From Litchfieldella xinjiangensis (GTDB lineage: Bacteria > Pseudomonadota > Gammaproteobacteria > Pseudomonadales > Halomonadaceae): a stretch of DNA of 64,000 nt. Under the pieces are notes generated by a model. It made no database searches and was not told the DNA's origin. It worked only from the letters and a program-made list of their open reading frames with translations. Made by a program: the position numbers and the translations under genes. The stretch spans positions 248,001 through 312,000 of the forward strand of contig NZ_JPZL01000002.1 of assembly GCF_000759345.1 (NCBI RefSeq). The letters run 5' to 3'. Each line of letters begins with the position of its first letter. Position 1 is the stretch's first letter. This document shows, piece after piece, positions 44,806-53,975 of this stretch.

Positions 44806-45846
44806 ATGTCACGTAGCCGCTTCACCTTGTCGGCGCTAGCCGCCAGTCTCACCGGTGCCACCCTGTTGGCTTCCACGCTCTCCCACGCTGACGACACGCG
44901 CATTCGTTTTCAACTCGATTGGCGCTTCGAGGGGCCTGCGGCGCCCTTCCTGATGGCCGTCGAGCGGGGCTACTTCGAAGAGGAGGGGCTCGAGGTCGAG
45001 GTCGATTCGGGCAGCGGCTCGGCCGGGGCCATCAACCGGGTCGCTTCGGGGGCCTATGAAATGGGCTTCGGCGATCTTAACGCACTGGTCGAATTCCTGG
45101 CCGAGAACCCTGACGGCCCCGGGATCAAGGGTGTCTATGTGGTCTACGACGGCACACCGGCCGCCGTTTTCGCCCGCAAGGATCGTGACATCGAGTCGCC
45201 CGAGGATCTCGAAGGCAAGACTCTGGCCGCGCCGAGCTTCGACACCGGCTACCGTGCCTGGGGTATCTTCGCCGAAGCCAACGGGATCGATCCCGAGAGT
45301 GTCGAATGGCAAAACGTCGATCCTTCGCTGCGCGAGACCCTGCTCCAGCGCGGGGACGCCGATGCCATTACCGGTTTTTATTTCACCAGCCTGATCAACC
45401 TCGAAAGCCGCGGCATGAGCGAGGAAGAACTCACCATCATGCCGTTCTCGGAGTATGGCGTGCCGCTGTACGGCAACGCCATCATGGTTAGCGATGCCTT
45501 TGCCGAGGAGAACCCCGAGGCGGTCAAGGGCTTCCTGCGCGCCTTCAACCGCGCCCTGGAAGAGACGCTGGCCGATCCCGACGCGGCCGTTGAATACGTC
45601 AAGAATCGTGACGCACTGATCGACGTCGAGATGGAAACCCGCCGGCTGCAGCTGGCGATCGACAGCGTCATTGCCACCGAGGATGCGCGTGCCAACGGGG
45701 CCGGCGCTGTCGATGAGGAACGCCTGGCACAATCCATCCAAGCCGTGGCCGATGCCTATGCGCTGTCCTCGGTGCCCGAGGTCGATGACGTTTTCGACTC
45801 CCGCTTCCTGCCGCCCCAGGAAGACCGCATGATCTTCCCGGAGTGA
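44806..45846 (+). CDS. ABC transporter substrate-binding protein (NMT1/THI5-like)
   Basis: 346 residues from MSRSRFTLSALAASL, with a signal peptide cleaved near SHA-DD (~28). FQLDWRFEGPAAPFLMAVERGYF (split) and the INRVASGAYEMGFGDLNALVEF region match NitT/TauT-type NMT1/THI5-like binding proteins. These take up nitrate, sulfonates, pyrimidine precursors or similar compounds; the ligand here is not clear. The ATPase and permease genes follow. Confidence 0.88.
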   Translation: MSRSRFTLSALAASLTGATLLASTLSHADDTRIRFQLDWRFEGPAAPFLMAVERGYFEEEGLEVEVDSGSGSAGAINRVASGAYEMGFGDLNALVEFLAENPDGPGIKGVYVVYDGTPAAVFARKDRDIESPEDLEGKTLAAPSFDTGYRAWGIFAEANGIDPESVEWQNVDPSLRETLLQRGDADAITGFYFTSLINLESRGMSEEELTIMPFSEYGVPLYGNAIMVSDAFAEENPEAVKGFLRAFNRALEETLADPDAAVEYVKNRDALIDVEMETRRLQLAIDSVIATEDARANGAGAVDEERLAQSIQAVADAYALSSVPEVDDVFDSRFLPPQEDRMIFPE

Positions 45847-45853
45847 GTACGGC

Positions 45854-46690
45854 ATGATCGATGTGATGAATGATGCGTCCGAGACCCGGAAGGTCACGGG
45901 CGGGGTCAGGGATTTCGTTGTCTTCGATGACGTGAGCCTGGCCTATGACGAGTCGGGGAATGCGATCGAGGACATCAGCCTGAGCATCGACGAAGGCGAG
46001 TTCGTGGCCTTCGTCGGCCCGAGCGGCTGTGGCAAGTCCACTTTCATGAAACTGTGCACCGGCCTGCACGCCCCGACCCGTGGCAGCGTCAGGGTCGACG
46101 GCGAGCCCGTCACCGGGCCGCTGAAGATTACCGGCATGGCCTTTCAGAACGCCAACCTGTTGCCCTGGCGCACCACGCTGGATAACGTCTTGCTGCCATT
46201 GGAGATCGTCAAACCCTACCGTTCGCAGTTTCGGCGTCGCAAGGCCGAGTTTCAGGAGCGGGCACGTACGCTATTGCGTACGGTCGGTCTCGAAGGCTAT
46301 GAGGACCAGTATCCTTGGCAGCTTTCGGGGGGGATGCAGCAGCGGGCCTCGATCTGTCGAGCACTGATCCATGAGCCGCGCCTGTTGATGCTCGACGAGC
46401 CGTTCGGGGCGTTGGATGCCTTTACCCGCGAAGAGCTATGGTGCGTGTTGCGCGACTTGTGGGAGGCTCAGCGCTTCACGGTGGTGCTGGTGACCCATGA
46501 CCTGCGCGAAGCGGCGTTCCTCGCTGATACCGTTTATGTCATGAGCCGTCGGCCGGGGCGCATCGTCGAGAAGCGCAGCATCGACCTGCCTCGACCGCGA
46601 GAACTCGAAGTGACCTATGAAGAGCCCTTTACCCATCTGGTGCATGAGTTACGGGCCCAGATTGGCGAGATACGCGGAGGCAAGCCATGA
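45854..46690 (+). CDS. ABC transporter ATP-binding protein (SsuB/TauB type)
   Basis: 278 residues. Walker A GPSGCGKST (~55), Q-loop FQNANLLPW, signature LSGGMQQRASICRAL and Walker B LLMLDEPFGALD are intact. It powers the NMT1-like importer encoded around it. Its stop overlaps the permease start by 4 bp (ATGA). Confidence 0.93.
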   Translation: MIDVMNDASETRKVTGGVRDFVVFDDVSLAYDESGNAIEDISLSIDEGEFVAFVGPSGCGKSTFMKLCTGLHAPTRGSVRVDGEPVTGPLKITGMAFQNANLLPWRTTLDNVLLPLEIVKPYRSQFRRRKAEFQERARTLLRTVGLEGYEDQYPWQLSGGMQQRASICRALIHEPRLLMLDEPFGALDAFTREELWCVLRDLWEAQRFTVVLVTHDLREAAFLADTVYVMSRRPGRIVEKRSIDLPRPRELEVTYEEPFTHLVHELRAQIGEIRGGKP

Positions 46691-47448
46691 ATGCCCGACA
46701 GCGTGAGCGTATTGCTCCTTGGGTCGCCGTGATCGTGCTGGTGGTGGCCTGGGAGGGGATTGTTCGTGCCTTCTCGGTGCCTGAATTCCTGTTTCCGGGG
46801 CCCTTGGCCACGGCCAGGGCCTTGGTCGACTATGCAGGTCCCATTGCCATACACTCCTGGCAGACGTTCTGGACCACCATGGCCGGCTTCGGTATCGGGG
46901 TCGTGGTAGGGCTCGCCCTAGGCTTCATCGTGGGATCGTCGCGCTTTCTTTACCAGGCCTGTTATCCGCTGCTGGTCGGGTTCAACGCCATCCCCAAGGT
47001 CGCCTTCGTCCCGATTCTGGTCGTATGGTTCGGTATCGGCTCGGTGCCGGCAATCCTGACGGCATTCCTGATCTGCTTCTTTCCCATCGTCGTCAACGTG
47101 GCGACCGGCCTGGCGACACTCGAGCCCGAACTCGAGGACGTGCTGCGCGTACTCGGCGCCAAGCGCATCGATGTATTGCTCAAGGTGGGGCTGCCGCGCT
47201 CCTTGCCGTACTTCTTTGCCTCGCTGAAGGTGGCGATCACGCTGGCCTTCGTCGGTGCGGTGGTGTCCGAGACGGTCGCTTCCAACCAGGGCATCGGCTA
47301 CCTGATGATGAGCGCCGGCTCGCAGATGCGCATGCCGCTGGTGTTTGCCGGGCTAGTGGTTATCAGTGCCATGGCGATGGTGATGTACGAGTTCTTCTCC
47401 TTCCTCGAGAAGCGACTGACGGGGTGGGCGCACCGCGGCCAGCGCTGA
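46687..47448 (+). CDS. ABC transporter permease (SsuC/TauC type)
   Basis: 253 residues, six membrane helices. The cytoplasmic EAA loop appears as LRVLGAKRIDVLLKVGLPRSLP (split), the contact to the ATPase. It completes the importer. It converges on the DUF1653 gene. Confidence 0.92.
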   Translation: MNARQRERIAPWVAVIVLVVAWEGIVRAFSVPEFLFPGPLATARALVDYAGPIAIHSWQTFWTTMAGFGIGVVVGLALGFIVGSSRFLYQACYPLLVGFNAIPKVAFVPILVVWFGIGSVPAILTAFLICFFPIVVNVATGLATLEPELEDVLRVLGAKRIDVLLKVGLPRSLPYFFASLKVAITLAFVGAVVSETVASNQGIGYLMMSAGSQMRMPLVFAGLVVISAMAMVMYEFFSFLEKRLTGWAHRGQR

Positions 47449-47466
47449 CGCAAACAGAGTGGCTGG

Positions 47467-47697
47467 CTAGAACGCCTTCTCCAGGGCGAACCGGGCCACC
47501 GGCTCGCCCTGCACGTCGACTGTTTCGCAGAACATGCCGAGTGGCCTGACCCACAAGCCATACTCGCCATAGAGTGCGCGGTAGGTCACCAGTTCTTCCT
47601 CGGTCTCGCTATGGCGTGCCACGCCCAGCACCTCGTAGCGCGCCCCCTTGTAATGGACATAGATGCCCGGCACCGGGCGGCTGTGTTCATGACTCAT
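47467..47697 (-). CDS. DUF1653 family protein
   Basis: 76 residues from MSHEHSRPVPGIYVHYKG at 47697. The HYKGARYEVLGVARHSET and LVTYRALYGEYGLWVRP stretches define DUF1653, small cytosolic proteins of unknown function. The start overlaps the tcdA stop by 4 bp (ATGA), so it is translationally coupled to it. Confidence 0.88.
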   Translation of the reverse strand: MSHEHSRPVPGIYVHYKGARYEVLGVARHSETEEELVTYRALYGEYGLWVRPLGMFCETVDVQGEPVARFALEKAF

Positions 47698-48539
47698 GAT
47701 CGCTCTCCTGAGGCTCCGCTGTGTGAGTGAGGGGGTGTCGTCTCGGCGGAGGGTTTTGCAGCACGCTTGGCCAGGCGGGCCATAACCCGGGAAGCGGCGG
47801 TGAAGCCGAAACTGCCGGTCACGAAGGTCGCGGCGCCGAAGCCACTGGCACAGTCCAGGCGTGTCGACTCGCCCTGGCCGGGCTTGGTGAAGCAGACCTC
47901 GCCATCGTTCCCCGGGTAGACCAGTTGCTCCTCGGAATACACGCACTCGATACTGAAGCGCCGCTTGGGATTGCGCGAGAAACCGTAATCACGGCGCAGC
48001 TTGGCACGCACCTTGGCCAATAGCGGATCGTGCTCGGTACGCGACAGGTCGGCAATCCGAATACGTGTGGGATCGGTCTGTCCGCCGGCGGCGCCGGTGA
48101 CGGTAATGGGAATCTTGTGGCGACGGCACCAGCTGATCAGAGCGGCCTTGGCGGCGACGCTATCGATGGCATCAACAACATGATCGGCCTCCAATGGCAG
48201 GCGCGTGGCGAGATTGGTCGGCGTCACGAACGCCGTGTCGGCCACGACATCGATACCCGGCTGGATGGCTCGGCAGCGTTCGGCCAGTACCTCGACCTTG
48301 GGCCGGCCGATGGTGCCGTCCAGCGCATGTAGTTGACGATTGACATTGGAGACGCAGACATCGTCGAGATCGATCAACGTCAGCTTGCCGATGCCGCTAC
48401 GCGCCAGTGCCTCGACTGCCCAGCTACCGACACCCCCCACGCCGACCACCACGACGTGGGACTGGCGGAAAGCCTCGGCAGCTCGAGTGCCGTAGAGTCG
48501 GCGAATGCCGCCGAAGCGAAACGCATAATCGTCATTCAT
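47694..48539 (-). CDS. tcdA: tRNA threonylcarbamoyladenosine dehydratase
   Basis: 281 residues, an E1-like enzyme. VVGVGGVGSWAVEALARSG (31-49) is the ATP-binding motif, followed by LIDLDDVCVSNVNRQLHA. It cyclises t6A37 to ct6A in ANN-decoding tRNAs. truC lies 9 bp upstream on the same strand, so two tRNA-modification genes are adjacent. Confidence 0.92.
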   Translation of the reverse strand: MNDDYAFRFGGIRRLYGTRAAEAFRQSHVVVVGVGGVGSWAVEALARSGIGKLTLIDLDDVCVSNVNRQLHALDGTIGRPKVEVLAERCRAIQPGIDVVADTAFVTPTNLATRLPLEADHVVDAIDSVAAKAALISWCRRHKIPITVTGAAGGQTDPTRIRIADLSRTEHDPLLAKVRAKLRRDYGFSRNPKRRFSIECVYSEEQLVYPGNDGEVCFTKPGQGESTRLDCASGFGAATFVTGSFGFTAASRVMARLAKRAAKPSAETTPPHSHSGASGERS

Positions 48540-48548
48540 GGGCAGGCG

Positions 48549-49340
48549 TTACCTCTTCCAACCAATGGGTGCCACAGCGGGAATATGGCCGGACCAGCCG
48601 AAACGCTCGAACAAGGCGTGAAGTCCTGGCGATACCCCACACTGAACATGTAGGCGCGCGCCTTCGACCGGATGCGGAATCGTGAGTTCAACGGCAGCCA
48701 GCAATAGGCCCGGACAATCCAGCCGGTCACGAAAGAAACGGTTATGGTTGCCCTTGCCGTGCTTGGCGTCACCGATGATCGGATAGCCACGCTGCGACAG
48801 GTGGCGCCGAATCTGATGGCGCCGCCCGGTGCGCGGTCGTGCCTCCATCAGCGAATAGCGCGCCTGGGGATAGCGATCCACGGCGACAGGTAGCTCGACG
48901 CTATCGAGTCGACGAACCTCGGTGAGGGCCGCCATGGCGGGCATCTCGGCCTTGGGCCGCCGGCCATCCTCTTCGCGCAAGGCATAATCGAGCACGTCGT
49001 GCTCCGGCCCGATGCCGCGCACCACGGCAAGATAGCGTTTGGACACCGCCTGCTGGGTGAAAGCCTCACCCAGTCGCGCGGCTACCGTCGGCGAAAGGGC
49101 GAACACCATGACGCCAGAGGTAGGCCGATCGAGGCGATGCACGGGATAGACGCGCTGCCCCAGCTGGTCGCGGAGCGTCTGTACCACGAAGCGGGTCTCG
49201 CCGCGTGCCAGTGGCGAGCGGTGGACCAGCATGCCGGGGGGCTTGTGAATCACGACCAGCGATGCGTCGCGATAGAGGACTGCCAGTTCGGGCGCGTCCT
49301 TGTCTTGCAGCGTTGGGTGTGACTGGGGCATGCGGGCCAT
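48549..49340 (-). CDS. truC: tRNA pseudouridine(65) synthase, RluA family
   Basis: 263 residues. YPVHRLDRPTSGVMVFAL (~65-82) holds the catalytic Asp of RluA-type pseudouridine synthases; RTGRRHQIRRHL and HGKGNHNRFFR are typical of TruC, which modifies U65 in tRNA-Ile and tRNA-Asp. No S4 domain is present, as expected for TruC. The exact start (49340 or an internal Met) is not certain. Confidence 0.85.
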   Translation of the reverse strand: MARMPQSHPTLQDKDAPELAVLYRDASLVVIHKPPGMLVHRSPLARGETRFVVQTLRDQLGQRVYPVHRLDRPTSGVMVFALSPTVAARLGEAFTQQAVSKRYLAVVRGIGPEHDVLDYALREEDGRRPKAEMPAMAALTEVRRLDSVELPVAVDRYPQARYSLMEARPRTGRRHQIRRHLSQRGYPIIGDAKHGKGNHNRFFRDRLDCPGLLLAAVELTIPHPVEGARLHVQCGVSPGLHALFERFGWSGHIPAVAPIGWKR

Positions 49341-49506
49341 TGACCAGGAAATGGGCGTGTATTGTGGCCGTTCGTTTCAGCACTGTCATCCATCCCGATC
49401 ACTCTCGCAGCCCTCGAAAAGGGGCCTATCGCAAGGCAACATGACCGGGACTGAGCCCACAGGATCGACTATAGTAGCGGCGACTCAAGTCGTGAGGTGG
49501 TGGGGT

Positions 49507-50991
49507 ATGTTACTTCGTGTCGAGTGGGGGTCGGTGACGCGTATCGTGAGCTGGGCACCGGTACTCAAGGTGCTCGGGGTGCTGTGGCTGGTATTGGCGC
49601 TGTTCATGGCGTTGCCCTGGCTGGTGCTGTTTGTCGAGCGCGATCCGGATGCCCCGGCTTTCGGCCTGTCGATCCTGTTGATCCTGGGGCTGGTCGTGGT
49701 CGCCTGGCTAATGACCTGGCGGGCACCGATCGAACTCAAGCCCCGGCACATGTTCGTGCTGACCACGCTGAGCTGGGTCTCGATCAGCGGGCTGGCCAGT
49801 TTGCCGCTGGTACTGGGCGCACCGCAGCTGTCCGTCACCAATGCCGTGTTCGAATCGGTCTCGGCGATCACCACTACCGGTTCCACCATTCTTGTCGGTA
49901 TCGAATCCTTTTCCGATGGCATCAAGTTGTGGCGCGGCATCATGCAGTGGCTGGGCGGTATCGGCATCATCGTCATGGGCATCGCCATCCTGCCGTTTCT
50001 CAAGGTCGGTGGCATGCGCCTGTTCCATACCGAATCGTCGGATTGGTCCGAAAAGGTCATGCCTCGCACAGGGGGCATCGCCAAGGCCACCCTGGGCGTC
50101 TATCTCGGATTTACACTGGCAGCCGCCATCGCCTACTGGCTGGGTGGCATGGTGCTGCTGGATGCCATCGTGCATGCCATGACCTCGGTGGCCACCGGTG
50201 GCTTTGCCAATTCCGATGCCTCGTTTGGCGCCTATGCCGACCGGCCCCATCTCTTGTGGATGGGAACGCTCTTCATGCTCACCGGTGCGCTGCCGTTCGT
50301 GTTGTACATTCGCATGCTCAGGGGCACGCCCAGCGCACTGTGGCGGGACGAGCAAGTCCGCGGTTTGCTGGTGCTGCTGACGTTCGTGTGTCTGGCCTTG
50401 ACGGTCTACCGGATCGTCAACGGCACGGCCCCCTTCGACGCACTGACCCATGCCACCTTCAACGTCGTCTCGGTCGTCACGACGACGGGCTATGCCTCGG
50501 ACGATTACACGCTATGGGGGCCGCTGGCCGTGGTGGCATTCTTCTATCTCACGTTCGTTGGCGGCTGCAGCGGCTCGACCAGCGGGGGGATGAAGATCTT
50601 TCGTTTCCAGATTGCCTCGGAGATGCTCAAGAATCAGCTGCGCTTTTTGATTCACTCCAATGGTGTCTTTGCTTCCCGCTACAACGGCATGCCGCTGACT
50701 GACGATATCTCCCGCGGCGTCGTGGCATTTTCGTTCTTCTTCTTCCTGACCATCGCCGGGCTGGCGCTTGGATTGTCCCTGCTTGGCCTCGACCTGGTGA
50801 CGGCTCTTTCCGGCGCAGCCACGGCGGTGGCCAATGTGGGCCCGGGGCTTGGCGACACCATCGGCCCGTCCGGCAATTTCGCCTCGCTGCCGGAGGCCGC
50901 CAAGTGGCTGCTTTGCGTGGGCATGCTGATGGGGCGACTCGAGATCCTCACCGTGCTGGTGCTGCTGACCCCCATGTTCTGGCGCAAATGA
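49507..50991 (+). CDS. TrkH-family potassium uptake protein (second paralog, TrkI-like)
   Basis: 494 residues from the ATG at 49507. Ten or so membrane helices and four pore motifs, among them SAITTTGSTIL, TSVATGGFAN, SVVTTTGYAS and NVGPGLGDTIG, match TrkH/TrkI. The protein imports potassium together with a TrkA-type subunit. It is distinct from the trkH beside trkA at 53976-55424. Halomonads carry such pairs for potassium uptake at high salt; which one is TrkI is inferred. Confidence 0.92.
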   Translation: MLLRVEWGSVTRIVSWAPVLKVLGVLWLVLALFMALPWLVLFVERDPDAPAFGLSILLILGLVVVAWLMTWRAPIELKPRHMFVLTTLSWVSISGLASLPLVLGAPQLSVTNAVFESVSAITTTGSTILVGIESFSDGIKLWRGIMQWLGGIGIIVMGIAILPFLKVGGMRLFHTESSDWSEKVMPRTGGIAKATLGVYLGFTLAAAIAYWLGGMVLLDAIVHAMTSVATGGFANSDASFGAYADRPHLLWMGTLFMLTGALPFVLYIRMLRGTPSALWRDEQVRGLLVLLTFVCLALTVYRIVNGTAPFDALTHATFNVVSVVTTTGYASDDYTLWGPLAVVAFFYLTFVGGCSGSTSGGMKIFRFQIASEMLKNQLRFLIHSNGVFASRYNGMPLTDDISRGVVAFSFFFFLTIAGLALGLSLLGLDLVTALSGAATAVANVGPGLGDTIGPSGNFASLPEAAKWLLCVGMLMGRLEILTVLVLLTPMFWRK

Positions 50992-51079
50992 AGCGTACTG
51001 GCGAAATGAGCCGGTATTCTTGGTCGGCTTCTCGCCGAATGCTAGGGTTGGCTGACCAAGCCCGAGTTCCAGGATCGCC

Positions 51080-51820
51080 ATGACATCATCCTCCAGGCCG
51101 CACCTGGTCGTGCTGACCGGGGCCGGTATCAGTGCTGAAAGCGGTATAAAGACGTTTCGGGCCAGCGACGGGCTCTGGGAAGAGTATCGTGTGCAGGACG
51201 TGGCCACGCCCGAGGCCTTCAACCGCGATCCTGAGCTGGTGCTGCGTTTTTATGATCAGCGTCGAGCCCAGGTGCGCCGCGCGCGGCCCAACGCGGCCCA
51301 TCGTGCCCTGGCGGATCTTGAGCGTGACGGTTTTCGGGTCAGCATCGTCACGCAGAACATCGATGACCTGCATGAGCGCGCCGGATCGCGCGATGTGCTG
51401 CACCTGCACGGCGAAATTCTCATGGCGCGTTCGAGCGTCGATCCCCGCTTGCGCTATCCCTTGCCTCGCGGCGGGATCAAGCTGGGGGATGTCTGCGACA
51501 AGGGCAGCCAATTGCGCCCCGATGTGGTGTGGTTCGGCGAGTCCGTGCCGCGCTATGCAGACGCATGCGATATCGTGGCCGAGGCCGATCTGCTGCTGGT
51601 GGTAGGCACCTCGCTGGCGGTGATGCCGGCGGCGTTGCTGCTCGAACAGGCGCCTCTGGAAACGGATATCGTTCTGGTCGACCCTCAGGCCGGCAGCCTG
51701 GCGCCACCCGGTGTGGCGCGTGTCAGCCGTCCCGCGGGCGAGGGCGTTCCCGAACTGGTGCGCCACTGGCGTCGTGAAGGTCGATTGTGGCTACCCGAAT
51801 TGCGGTTCGGCCCGTCGTAA
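51080..51820 (+). CDS. Sirtuin-type NAD-dependent protein deacylase
   Basis: 246 residues. GAGISAESGIKTFR (14-27), TQNIDDLHERAG (~94) and LHLHGEI with the catalytic His (~112) are the Sir2 hallmarks; VVWFGESVP and VVGTSLAVMPAA complete the NAD site. The usual zinc-binding CxxC pairs are absent: only one Cys lies in that region. This zinc-less form is known in some bacteria. It should remove acyl groups from lysines with NAD. Confidence 0.9.
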   Translation: MTSSSRPHLVVLTGAGISAESGIKTFRASDGLWEEYRVQDVATPEAFNRDPELVLRFYDQRRAQVRRARPNAAHRALADLERDGFRVSIVTQNIDDLHERAGSRDVLHLHGEILMARSSVDPRLRYPLPRGGIKLGDVCDKGSQLRPDVVWFGESVPRYADACDIVAEADLLLVVGTSLAVMPAALLLEQAPLETDIVLVDPQAGSLAPPGVARVSRPAGEGVPELVRHWRREGRLWLPELRFGPS

Positions 51821-51887
51821 GTTGTCGCTGATCGCTGGCCGCGATCGGCGTGCTAGAATGCGCGCCCGTTTCCAGCCATGTTGTCCT

Positions 51888-52625
51888 ATGCCCAACGATA
51901 CCCCGCACGACCCTTCCCGCGATCCGGCAACCGGACATCCGCGTCCGCCACGGCGTGAATTCAAGGCGCGCGGCAGTTTCGTCACACGCTGCCCCGGCTG
52001 CAACCTGCCCGTGCTCAATTGTCTATGTCCGTTTCGCGTCACCGCCCAGAGCGATGCGCGGGTCTGGTTGTTGACGCATCCCCTCGAGCATCATAAACCG
52101 ACCAATACCGGGCGGCTCATTGGTGACGTGCTCCCCACCACCGAGGTCTTTACCTGGTACCGGACCGAGCCTGATCCTCGCTTGCTGGCGCTGCTAGACG
52201 ACCCGCAATACGTCCCTTTCATCATCTTTCCCGATGATCAGCCTGACTATGCCCACCGGGTCGTGGGCATCGATGCCGTAGTCGATGTCAAGCAGGCAGG
52301 ACGTATCCCGGTATTCGTGATTCTTGACGGGACCTGGCGGCAGGCACGGCGCATCTTCCGCAAGAGCCCCTACCTCGATGCACTGCCGGTGTTGCCGCTA
52401 TCGACTCGACGCCTGACACGCTACCGCTTGCGCAAGCCCGCCTCCAGCGCCCACTTATGCACGGCCGAAGTGGCCATCGAGCTGCTGCGCCAGAGTGGCG
52501 ATACTAACGCTGCGGAAATTCTCGACGACTACTTCGATGTCTTCAACGACAGCTATGCGGCCAGCCGGGCCTATCACAAGCTCGAATCGACACCGGCCAT
52601 GCGGCGGCTAAGCGCCCGTCGGTAA
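51888..52625 (+). CDS. DTW-domain tRNA-uridine aminocarboxypropyltransferase
   Basis: 245 residues from the ATG at 51888. CPGCNLPVLNCLCP (~35-48) is the zinc-knuckle start of the domain, LTHPLEHHKPTNTGRL follows, and FVILDGTWRQARRI holds the DTW-type motif (here DGTW). These TapT/TuaA-like enzymes add acp3U to tRNA using S-adenosylmethionine. Which tRNA position is modified is not known. Confidence 0.85.
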   Translation: MPNDTPHDPSRDPATGHPRPPRREFKARGSFVTRCPGCNLPVLNCLCPFRVTAQSDARVWLLTHPLEHHKPTNTGRLIGDVLPTTEVFTWYRTEPDPRLLALLDDPQYVPFIIFPDDQPDYAHRVVGIDAVVDVKQAGRIPVFVILDGTWRQARRIFRKSPYLDALPVLPLSTRRLTRYRLRKPASSAHLCTAEVAIELLRQSGDTNAAEILDDYFDVFNDSYAASRAYHKLESTPAMRRLSARR

Positions 52626-52655
52626 GGGCAGGTGCGGGGCGCTTGACCTAAGCCA

Positions 52656-53891
52656 TTAGGCGCCAAATAGTTTGCCGGCAATACGAAATCCTGCAATCCA
52701 TGTCCCCGCCGCGGAACCCAGCGTGGCGAACAGGAACACCAGCAACGTGCGTGAGACCCGATTGCGCCACCAGCCTTTCGGCGCGGCCACGTCGTGACGT
52801 AACTGGGAGAAGTCGCGCACCTTGGGCTTGCGCATGAACAGCTCGACACCGGCCGCCACGAAACCGGCACCGATGGTGGGGTTCAGCGAGGTCAGCGGTG
52901 CGGCAAAGAACGTCGCGACGACGGTCAGCGGATGAGCGAGGGCCACCAGCGTGGCGGCCGCCGACAGGATGCCATTGATCAGGAACCAGTCGAGCACCAG
53001 CTCCCAGCCCAGGTCGGTGTTGCGCGAGAAACCGATCACGAAGCCGATCAATACCAGGGCGGTAATCGCCCAGGGCAGGGCTCGCCACCAGGCACCCCGC
53101 GGCGGGGTATGCTCGAGCGCCTCACGGGCCTGACGCGGATCGTCGTCGGTAGGCGACTCAAGATGCGCAGCCAGCCCCTTGAGATGGCCCGCCCCGATCA
53201 CCACCAGCACGTTTCGAAAGCGTCCGTGAGGATTGTCCTCGTCGAGACGCAGCGCCATGTAGTGGTCGCGTTCGCTGATCAGTGGGGTATACAGCGCCTC
53301 CGACTGTTCGGCGAACTCATTGAATGTCGACTCCAGGATGTCGCCCTCCTTGAGCCGCTCGATATCCGCCGCGGACACCTCCTGGCGGGACATCACGCTG
53401 CCGAGCAGGCCGGTGAACAGGCCGAAGCGTTGCCACCAGGGGACGTTGCGGTAGATGCGCTTGAGCGTGACGCCCACGTCGCGATCGATCAGCAGCAAAG
53501 GCAGATTGCGCCGCTGGGTCTCCTCGAGCGCAGCACGCATCTCGGCGCCCGGCTCGATGCCCGACTGTTCGGCGACGCGCTGCTGGAAGGCTCCCAGGGC
53601 CAGGCTGGCCGCGACCATGCCGGCCTTGCCCTGGCGAAATATCTCGAACAGGTCCTGGCCGGCCAGGGCGTCGGGCTCGATCAGGCTCTGATGACGTGAC
53701 GGGCACAGCTCGATGGCCACGGCGTCGAATTCGCCGCTGGCGATCAACCGGCGAACTTCGTCGGCACTCTCGGCCGAGACGTGGGCGGTTCCCAGCAGGG
53801 TGTAGCGCGTAGTGCCATGTTCCACCACCCGCATCGGGCCCGTGATCGGGGACTCATCGGTGCGTGCGGCAATGTCCTGAGGGTCGGTCAT
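52656..53891 (-). CDS. TraB/PrgY-family membrane protein
   Basis: 411 residues from the ATG at 53891. The N-terminal TraB domain has TLLGTAHVSAESADEVRRLI (31-50) and AIELCPSRH, the GxxH and ExxR-like pattern, with VVIGAGHLKGL near 235. Four membrane helices follow in the C-terminal ~150 residues. TraB/PrgY members were linked with pheromone inhibition and are thought to be membrane proteases or hydrolases. Convergent with the DTW gene. Confidence 0.88.
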   Translation of the reverse strand: MTDPQDIAARTDESPITGPMRVVEHGTTRYTLLGTAHVSAESADEVRRLIASGEFDAVAIELCPSRHQSLIEPDALAGQDLFEIFRQGKAGMVAASLALGAFQQRVAEQSGIEPGAEMRAALEETQRRNLPLLLIDRDVGVTLKRIYRNVPWWQRFGLFTGLLGSVMSRQEVSAADIERLKEGDILESTFNEFAEQSEALYTPLISERDHYMALRLDEDNPHGRFRNVLVVIGAGHLKGLAAHLESPTDDDPRQAREALEHTPPRGAWWRALPWAITALVLIGFVIGFSRNTDLGWELVLDWFLINGILSAAATLVALAHPLTVVATFFAAPLTSLNPTIGAGFVAAGVELFMRKPKVRDFSQLRHDVAAPKGWWRNRVSRTLLVFLFATLGSAAGTWIAGFRIAGKLFGA

Positions 53892-53975
53892 GAACGCTCT
53901 TATCCTGTGGGTGACCGGTCGATTATCCACCAAGGCGGCGGGCAGGCCAAACCGGTCGATGTTGCGAAGCTGCCG

